Assembly (NCBI RefSeq): GCF_040954645.1
Contig: NC_092804.1
Location: 41,507,753 to 41,571,752 of the forward strand
From: Diabrotica undecimpunctata
Lineage: Eukaryota > Arthropoda > Insecta > Coleoptera > Chrysomelidae
Direction: 5' to 3'
Length of the DNA: 64,000 nucleotides
Part shown: positions 57,400 to 64,000 of the stretch, piece by piece
Layout of the letters: each line of letters starts with the position of its first letter
How positions within the stretch are numbered: position 1 is the first letter of the stretch
Notes under the pieces: generated by a model
Told to the model about the DNA's origin: nothing
Seen by the model: the letters and a program-made list of their open reading frames with translations, nothing else
Database searches by the model: none
Program-made: the position numbers and the translations under genes

Positions 57400-58190
57400 C
57401 TTTATTTCGAGTTTCTATTTAAAGAGGCACTGGAAGATTCCATGAATGGAGTCGATGATACGTGTGTTGATGGCTAATTCCGACTTGGGTCTACAATGAC
57501 TCATCGACATGGCCAACTCGATCTGTGAGCAATTTGGTATAAAAATTAACATAAGCCAAAGTGATGTACCAATAAACTTACACATTCTAGAAAAGGTCAA
57601 CAAGACCTGGGATATTGGATCGATAGCAGCTTAACTCTTGATCTAGAAATAAGATCGAAAATAGAACAGGCCAGAATATCTTTCGAAAAATTTTAAAAAC
57701 TGCTATGTGATTCTCTAATAAAACTCAAAACTCGACTACGTTTATCAAAATGCAACATCTGGTCGACTCTTCTCTATGCAGTTGAAACATGGACCCTTAA
57801 AACATCCACCGTACATAAATTAAAGGCCGTTGAAATGTGGATCCACCGAAGAATCATCAAAATTTCATGGACATCGCATATCTCAAACGAAGAAGTGCTG
57901 CATAAACCAGGCAAAGAACGACAACTTTTCAATACAGTGAAAGTTAGAAAAACGTCATACCTAGGCCATATACTGAGAAATAATAAATACCGATATGCTC
58001 ACTTATGGTGAAAGGAAAGATCAAGGGAAAGAGACGACTAGGAAGAAAAAGACTGTCGTGGCTAAGACACATTCGACACTGGACAATCTTAAATTTTGAA
58101 CAGCTAATAAGAACAATTAAAGATATAGAAGAGTTTGCAATTGTAGTGGCTAACCTTAATTAAGGGGAAGGCACTTAATGAAGAAAAAAA
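57400..58190 (+). pseudogene. LINE thumb and C-terminal fragment
   Basis: Plus-strand pieces: I-R-S-K-I-E-Q-A-R-I-S-F-E-K, L-S-K-C-N-I-W-S-T-L-L-Y-A-V-E-T-W-T-L, A-V-E-M-W-I-H-R-R-I-I-K-I-S-W, S-Y-L-G-H-I-L-R-N-N, a basic block with K-G-K-R-R-L-G-R-K-R-L, and V-V-A-N-L-N-stop near 58160, followed by GAAG-type sequence. 5' truncated, several frameshifts. Confidence 0.75.
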
Positions 58191-58199
58191 GTATTATTT

Positions 58200-59020
58200 C
58201 GTGAATAATAAACTAGCGTTTATAGAACGTAAAAGTACATCTAATATTGGAATAATTTCCATTAGTAAAATAACTATTTACACATCTATTGGTTTTTTAG
58301 AGTAAATAGGGGAACAAAATGCTTAAATTTATTGAATCAATGTATATTCATGTGATACTATTTTAATTAAAGATACTTTTTGTAATTTGAATGAGCAAAT
58401 GAATCCCCCACACTACGAAATTAAAAAAGGTCCATCAAGGACTTTAACTCGTTTTAATAGAGCCATATATAAAGTCTCGCGAACTAAATCGAAGTCAAAT
58501 GCCCCCGATTACGGAAGTAATTGACTTTATTAACGGATAATCGCCGATTCGGCAGAAACAACGGGAATAATCGAATTTTTAAGTTGATTGAGAGACATTA
58601 TCGAGATGGAGACGCGAGACGGTCGAAAGATTTGTTATTGGAAAACAACTCGATTAGAATTCGAAGCGGATAAAATCACAACCCAGAAATTAATCGCTAG
58701 GAATAATTTTAGCGTTTACTTGAAAAATTAGGAGGAAAAATTTTATCGTCTTCTGTGACGGTATTCTATATCTACCCGTTTTCAACTAATTGCAGAAAAT
58801 TAAATCCTATAAAGCAAATTAATACAAACAAACAGGAATAATTGGATAATAATTTATTCTACTTCTTATAATTTGGGTTATCTACCCTAATGCAAGTTAA
58901 TAGGAGAGTTTACTAAATGTTGCTCAACACATCGTTCTTCTTTTTATTTTCACCGTTTTATTTATACAGTTATTTAATTTGCGCTAAGTTTTTGTATTTA
59001 GTTGCTAGTTCTATACTCGT
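58200..59020. other. no gene recognised
   Basis: Mixed composition, slightly less AT-rich than its surroundings; no long frame and no matching repeat in the window. Confidence 0.5.
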
Positions 59021-59029
59021 GTCCTATAA

Positions 59030-60090
59030 CTGGTCCTAGGACCGGCTGAAAATGCCACCCGCAAACTACAACAGACTAAGAGATGGCAACCCTAGCAGAA
59101 GAGTACCTGGCCCTCCAGGTTGGAGGTTGAGTTAAAAGTCAACAACCTATTTCTCTAAAAAGGCATATGTTACGGAATCTCAGGAACTATTAGCTTTACG
59201 GAACTTACGACGACAAGTCTGCAAACGAACAATGGCATTGAGATTAGAACAAGGAATACCGGAACTCTGTATCGAGCTACGCTACTCACATCTTTACTAG
59301 ATATAGTGAACACGTACAAAGTAGATGGTTTAGACTAATGCCCCGACTAATGACAAACCAGAAGAAATAAAAGAACGGTTCTTCGAAAACCTGGAGCTAG
59401 CCTATAGAAGATGTTCCAGAAATGACACTAAGATTGTGTTGGGTGACATGAATGCAAGAACAGGACTAGAGCAAGTTTTCATTTCCACTATGTAAGGGCA
59501 TAGCCTACATAATTTCATTAGCGACAATAAATAACGACTGTCAAACATGACACTCGCTAGCATCTATTTTGATCCTTAAATAGACACCAGGTAATCTGGA
59601 CTTCTCCTGATGAAAGAACAAGAGTCAGATTAATCACATCGTAATATATTCAAGACATAGAACAGGCTTAATGGACTGCAGAAGACATAAATCATTTACT
59701 AGTGGTCTTTCTCAACATTGAGGACAACACTAAGGAAGAATTTTGGACGTGTTAAGGAAACCGGAGTATGTAGATCCAGGTACAACCATAAACTCTACCA
59801 ACTGTTCAAAGCGGCACCAATCTCAGAATTCATTTAAATTCAGAGACTTTGATGAGTTCGTCATGTAGTTAATATAAAGATCGAAAGATTGACAAAAAGA
59901 GCAATAGATAATTAAATGTAGGACGCAAGACCAAGAGAAATGAAGGGAGGGTGAAGTGGCTGAGGCACACGTAAAATTTGCTAGACGTGAGAACCTGGAG
60001 AAGATCGGCGCGGGACCGGCAAGGTTGGAGGCATAGTTTGGAGGTGTTTAATGCTCGATTTGGGCTTTAAAGACTAGACTAGACTACTTT
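59030..60090 (+). pseudogene. RTE-like LINE: endonuclease pieces joined to the 3' end
   Basis: Endonuclease blocks around 59360-59470: E-E-I-K-E-R-F-F-E-N-L-E, then K-I-V-L-G-D-M-N-A-R-T-G (the G-D-x-N-A motif) and G-H-S-L-H-N-F. After about 59770 the polymerase is missing. 59900-60065 gives N-V-R-T-W-R-R-S-A-R-D-R-Q-G-W-R-H, then E-V-F-N-A-R-F-G-L-stop, the typical RTE-type C-terminus. Heavily decayed. Confidence 0.65.
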
Positions 60091-60094
60091 AAAG

Positions 60095-61550
60095 ACGTTT
60101 CGTGTATTAATTCTTACACATCAGTTCATCTAAAAATTAATTAAAATAAGCAAACATCCATAGAGACAAAAAATTTGCATATGCAGCTTATTAAGATGAA
60201 AGTAAAAGAAATAGCTTAGCTCATGAACCATATGGATAATAATACAAAACGTTCAGTTTTAAGTAAGAAAAACCAGAACTAAGTCAGTTTTGTAAAAAGA
60301 TATAAAAGTGTATGTAACAGAAAAATCTTTTAAAAAATGGAGGACAAACATAAGTTCAAAATAGCACAGATATTATTTTATAATTGACAGTTTAATTTAT
60401 CTTTAACTTTAGGTATTTAGCATAATAAATAAAGAAGAAATTTAATAGATTAATAAATATTCCATCTGCTTCGATGACCTTAATGGAAAACCATGTATAT
60501 GTTAATGTGCTAGTAGTGAAAATTGTAATCATAGGCGTTAGCTTAATTTAAAATAAAGTAATATTCAATTTATTTAAATAATAATAGAATTTAATTGGAT
60601 TCTACAGTCTAAATATAACCTGAGGCAATTAACCCACTTGATAAAATTCTTTTCCGAAACCATTATCCCCAAGTCCATTATTTCATTGTTTTCGTATTCG
60701 AAAAAAACATAATTGCTAACAGTTCGATCGAAAAATGCCGTCTAGATTCAGTCGATAAGTTTGTCGGCGTTTCCGGAAGTTTCGTTGGAAGTTCCGAGTT
60801 TACCTTCGATGTTTTGTTGCCGAGATTCCTAAATGGATATTTGAGACACTGTTGCCATCTTTTAACAATATTATACATAGAAGAACGAAAATTTAATGAC
60901 ATCTAATAAAATGCAGGTATTTGAATTACGACACCAAGTGTACGAGGTCTTGTAATCAATTCAATGCACAACGTTGCCAATTGTAAATTATTTAACAATA
61001 AATGCCCTATATCAACCCTGTGTTCAACATGTTATGAGATGGGATTTTACTTTTTGAAATTGTTATAATTAGATTTAACTATTTAAGCCTGTTGTCCATT
61101 TTCTTTTATTTATTTGTTGTTTTTTATTAAGAATGTAATGGCGTGTCTTCAAAACGCCTACTCAATCCTCAACGCCTACTATCAATTCCATATAACTTCT
61201 TTGTGTTCTTCTTTTTTTTAAGTTTTAATTTAAGTCATGATGTATTTTTTATTTGCATACACCTACTTCCTATGTGCTTAGGTTGTCACTTTACCTCTTT
61301 CGAGGATGTCCCACACTCCGAAGTTCTTTCTATGTTGCAAGTTATACCATACTTGCATTAAACTTTGAATAATCGTATGTATCATACTGTTGTTTACAAT
61401 TTTGCACCAAGATGGAGGCAGCACTAGCATTTGTTAAAACATGCTTGTTTTCTAAGAGTGCGCAGTCATTAATATTGTAAGAGTACGCGCGCACTCTTAT
61501 AAACCAGGTTGTTTTTTATAACGGATTAATCGTATTTTTTTTTTTGTTTA
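60095..61550. other. no gene recognised
   Basis: AT-rich. Near 61453-61495 two TAAGAGTNCGC words face each other around a CGCGCGC core; possibly part of the upstream region of the pogo gene that follows. Confidence 0.5.
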
Positions 61551-61553
61551 AGC

Positions 61554-62670
61554 ATGTCTGGCAGAAAACGAACTTATCAGCGTGCTTTATGCTCACCGGT
61601 AGTTATAGAGGCAGCAAGAAAAAGGGAAAATGGAGAAAGTAAGAGAAGCGTGGCAAAATCTATAGGAATGGTGAAAAGTACGTTAATAAAAAGGCTAAAA
61701 AGAACAACTTTAGCTACAAAGCTGGGAAGATACGACATTACTTTAACAGCAGAAATAGAAGAAGAGTTGTGCAACTATATAAAAACAATAGACAACATGT
61801 TTTATGGGTTAACTTCTAGAGTTCTAAGAAGTCTAGCATTTGAGTTCGCTGAAATAAATAAATTAATAAATAAATGATTTTTGAAACGACACAAAGATGT
61901 TAGTTTGAGCCAACTCACCGCTACTAGCGTCACCAGGGCTATTGGGTTTAATGAACCACAGTGTAAGCGGTTTTATGAAAATCTCTCAAAGTTAATGAAT
62001 ACATATAAATTCCCACCACATGCAATATACAATATGGATGAATCGGGATTTTCCATTGTCCCAAACAGGCCTCCTAAAGTTTTCTCTACAAAAGGAAAAA
62101 GGTGTGTCAATAAAATATCTAGCACAGAATGGGGAACCAATGTTACTGTTGTATGCACAATGAGTGCTAGTGGACAATATATTCCTCCCGCATTTATATA
62201 TCCACGTAAAAGAATGAAGACAGAACTTTTGGATGGAGCTCCACCATCATCAGTTGCAATGGTTCCCGACAGTAGTTTCATCAATCAGGACCTGTTTGTT
62301 AATTATGCTACACATTTTAGAGATCACGATAAGTTGACAAAGGAACAACCAGTCCTATTGATAATGGATACTCACACTTTAAATTGTTCCATTGCAGAAA
62401 TTAATTTTTGTCGACAATATAACAATATCGCATTTTTTAGCCCGCTAAAAAAGTTTTATTCCAACGAATGTGGAAAATGGCTGACGTACCATTCAGAGCG
62501 GATAATTACGGTTTACTAAATTGCTTTAGTATTTGCTCCTACATACTTTAAAGCTGCTATTATAACGAATGCAATTGAAGGTTTTAAAATAACGGGGATA
62601 TGTCCCTTTAATTATGTCATATTTACTGACGCTGCAGACATGTGCAGAAACGAATTATTTTGAATTTTTG
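61554..62670 (+). pseudogene. pogo-type transposase, third Asp deleted
   Basis: 61554-61877 encodes the psq-like helix-turn-helix with K-S-I-G-M-V-K-S-T-L-I-K-R-L and R-S-L-A-F-E-F-A-E. A TGA follows and part of the CENP-B-like domain is missing. 61881-62519 continues with F-L-K-R-H-K-D-V-S-L, the first Asp in Y-N-M-D-E-S-G-F and the second in L-I-M-D-T-H (G-H-S changed to T-H-T). The C-L-P-P-H...Q-P-x-D stretch with the third Asp is deleted, joining N-I-A-F-F to S-P-L-K-K-F-Y. After a TAA at 62517, A-F-K-I-T-G-I-C-P-F-like pieces run to about 62660. No PHD finger. Termini not found. Confidence 0.8.
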
Positions 62671-62820
62671 TCATATAAGAATTACATGTATTGGTTCAAC
62701 ATGAATGCTACTTTTTGTTATATTGAAACACATTTTTCATAAGCGACCATGAGTCAAAAATGTATGTTTTCAGTTTGGATCATTTTGACAACAAACATTA
62801 TACTTTTAGTAGCAAAAATG

Positions 62821-63998
62821 ATATTATAGTGTAACCTCGGAAACCTTTTTTGGATGGTGCTAGAAAGGTCACCAATGGAGACACTGCGGACGGCAGCCAG
62901 ATGGTTGGTGGAGAGCGAGTCGTGGGTTCGAAACTAGCTTTTGGAACCTGGAATGGGTCCAACGGACGAAATAAGTAAAGATACGATAGGAGATATTAGA
63001 AAAAGATACAGAAATAAACAAAAAGATAGATGGGTAAAATTACCAAAGATAAGATAAGATAGGGAACAGGGCGCCACTTAATTTTTTGGGGTTTAAGGAG
63101 AAAATTAAGAAACCTTAGAAAAGAAAAGAAATAAAGAAAGATATTTTGGTTCTGAGACCAAATATAATATAGGTTCAGAGATCAAACCCAAGAAAAGATA
63201 TCAACTGTTAATTATTAAATAAATTTGGTTAACACTCTACATAACAAAAAATAAATATATAAGGTATTACACTTACTTACCTACGAAACTTAATCAGCCT
63301 GATTTTTCTACTGGTCAAAGGTATAGTTATATTTAAAGGTAAAAAGCAAATATTCAGAGTTATGGTTATATCAGGGAACTTTGTTAGGAGTCGACAAATA
63401 AAATACATACATAAAACAATAACACTATATTCAACAACAAAATTATGACGCTGCTGAATGCAACACAAGTAATAAAAATACAAAAACAACTATGAAATAG
63501 TGGTAGGTATACATATAAAAATAAGCAGAAATATAATTAGAAAATACCTTTACAAAGATATACAATACACTCATGCGCAAATAAAGTTTTGGCGTATCTC
63601 GAGATATTACAGCAAAAAGAAATTGAATACAAATTATAACAAACACAAAAGATAGCAAAAATTAATAAAATCTAAGTTTACAAAAATACAAAAAAGTTAC
63701 TGAAGTGAAAACATAAAAATTTAACCAAACCGCACTTGGTTAAGTCGATTATTTGGTTCGTAACAAAAAAAATATAGAATGTTCTTTAATTGACTGCAAA
63801 ATTCAGTAGCTACTCTCAACTACATTTGAAGACATGTATGAATTTGAGATACGTCCAGATAATGGAAGATGATATGATGCCATATCATGTTACTTGCCCA
63901 GATAGGTGGAGATATTAAGATTATGTTAACTTACAATAATTCCTGACGACTGCTGCTTTAAGTTACTAAAGTTAATACTATACTGGTATTAAACACTG
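62821..63998 (+). repeat. unclassified dispersed repeat, copy B (without pogo insertion)
   Basis: Matches copy A (49980-53790) over its length, with the pogo insertion point intact at about 63079 (CACTTAATTTTTT). It runs to about the end of the window. No coding potential recognised. Confidence 0.7.
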
Positions 63999-64000
63999 AA

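Noticed and set aside
62840..62940. tRNA-like pol III promoter (GGTTCGAAAC as B box) suggesting a SINE
   Set aside because: The possible A box is too close to the B box and poorly matched, and copy A has a mutated B box. No tRNA fold seen.
49980..63998. Full LTR retrotransposon bounded by copies A and B
   Set aside because: The sequence between them holds LINE, pogo and Sola-like remnants but no gag-pol, primer-binding site or polypurine tract.

Overview
This window looks like a gene-poor, AT-rich stretch of an insect nuclear genome, possibly beetle or hemipteran; the order is a guess from the repeat mix. I found no convincing single-copy host gene. Almost every protein-coding signal belongs to a transposable element, mostly broken. 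The main classes are non-LTR retrotransposons (LINEs), Penelope-like elements (PLEs), pogo-, Tc1- and rosa-type mariner transposons, a DDE_3 (IS630/Tc1-like) transposon present twice, and probable Sola-type (DUF7869) elements. Long (TA)n arrays are frequent.

Layout. 1-5 kb: an I-like LINE deletion derivative with an intact gag, then a broken LINE on the minus strand. 6.4-10.8 kb: a dead pogo element carrying a LINE and two TIR elements inside it. 12-14.5 kb: Tc1, LINE and PLE remnants. 14.6-16.5 kb: a Sola-like element with TIRs and a 4-bp duplication. 17-24 kb: TA arrays, DDE_3 copy 1 with hammerhead-like tandem repeats, and a PLE with inverted ends. 24.8-26.8 kb: part of a second DUF7869 gene, nested LINEs and a PLE fragment. 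28.7-35.7 kb: a CR1-like LINE split by another LINE, a CpG-rich TIR element and more LINE pieces. 35.7-39.8 kb: DDE_3 copy 2 with long TIRs and the same hammerhead-like repeats. 42.2-44.8 kb: a complete rosa-like DD41D mariner with about 500-bp TIRs and an intact transposase. 46-48.5 kb: two more PLEs beside TA arrays. 50.2-52.9 kb: a complete pogo element with an intact transposase carrying a C-terminal PHD finger, inserted in a repeat whose uninterrupted relative lies at 62.8-64 kb. 54-55.8 kb: a Sola-like non-autonomous element. 56-60 kb: LINE debris. 61.5-62.7 kb: a broken pogo transposase.

Two elements (42.2-44.8 kb and 50.2-52.9 kb) look young and potentially functional. The most unusual signal is a recurring hammerhead-ribozyme-like fold, found in PLE ends, in tandem repeats of about 150 bp beside both DDE_3 copies, and in isolated units. 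These copies share one extra core nucleotide and a paired C3/G8 to U/A change. Self-cleavage is untested and is inferred only from the fold.
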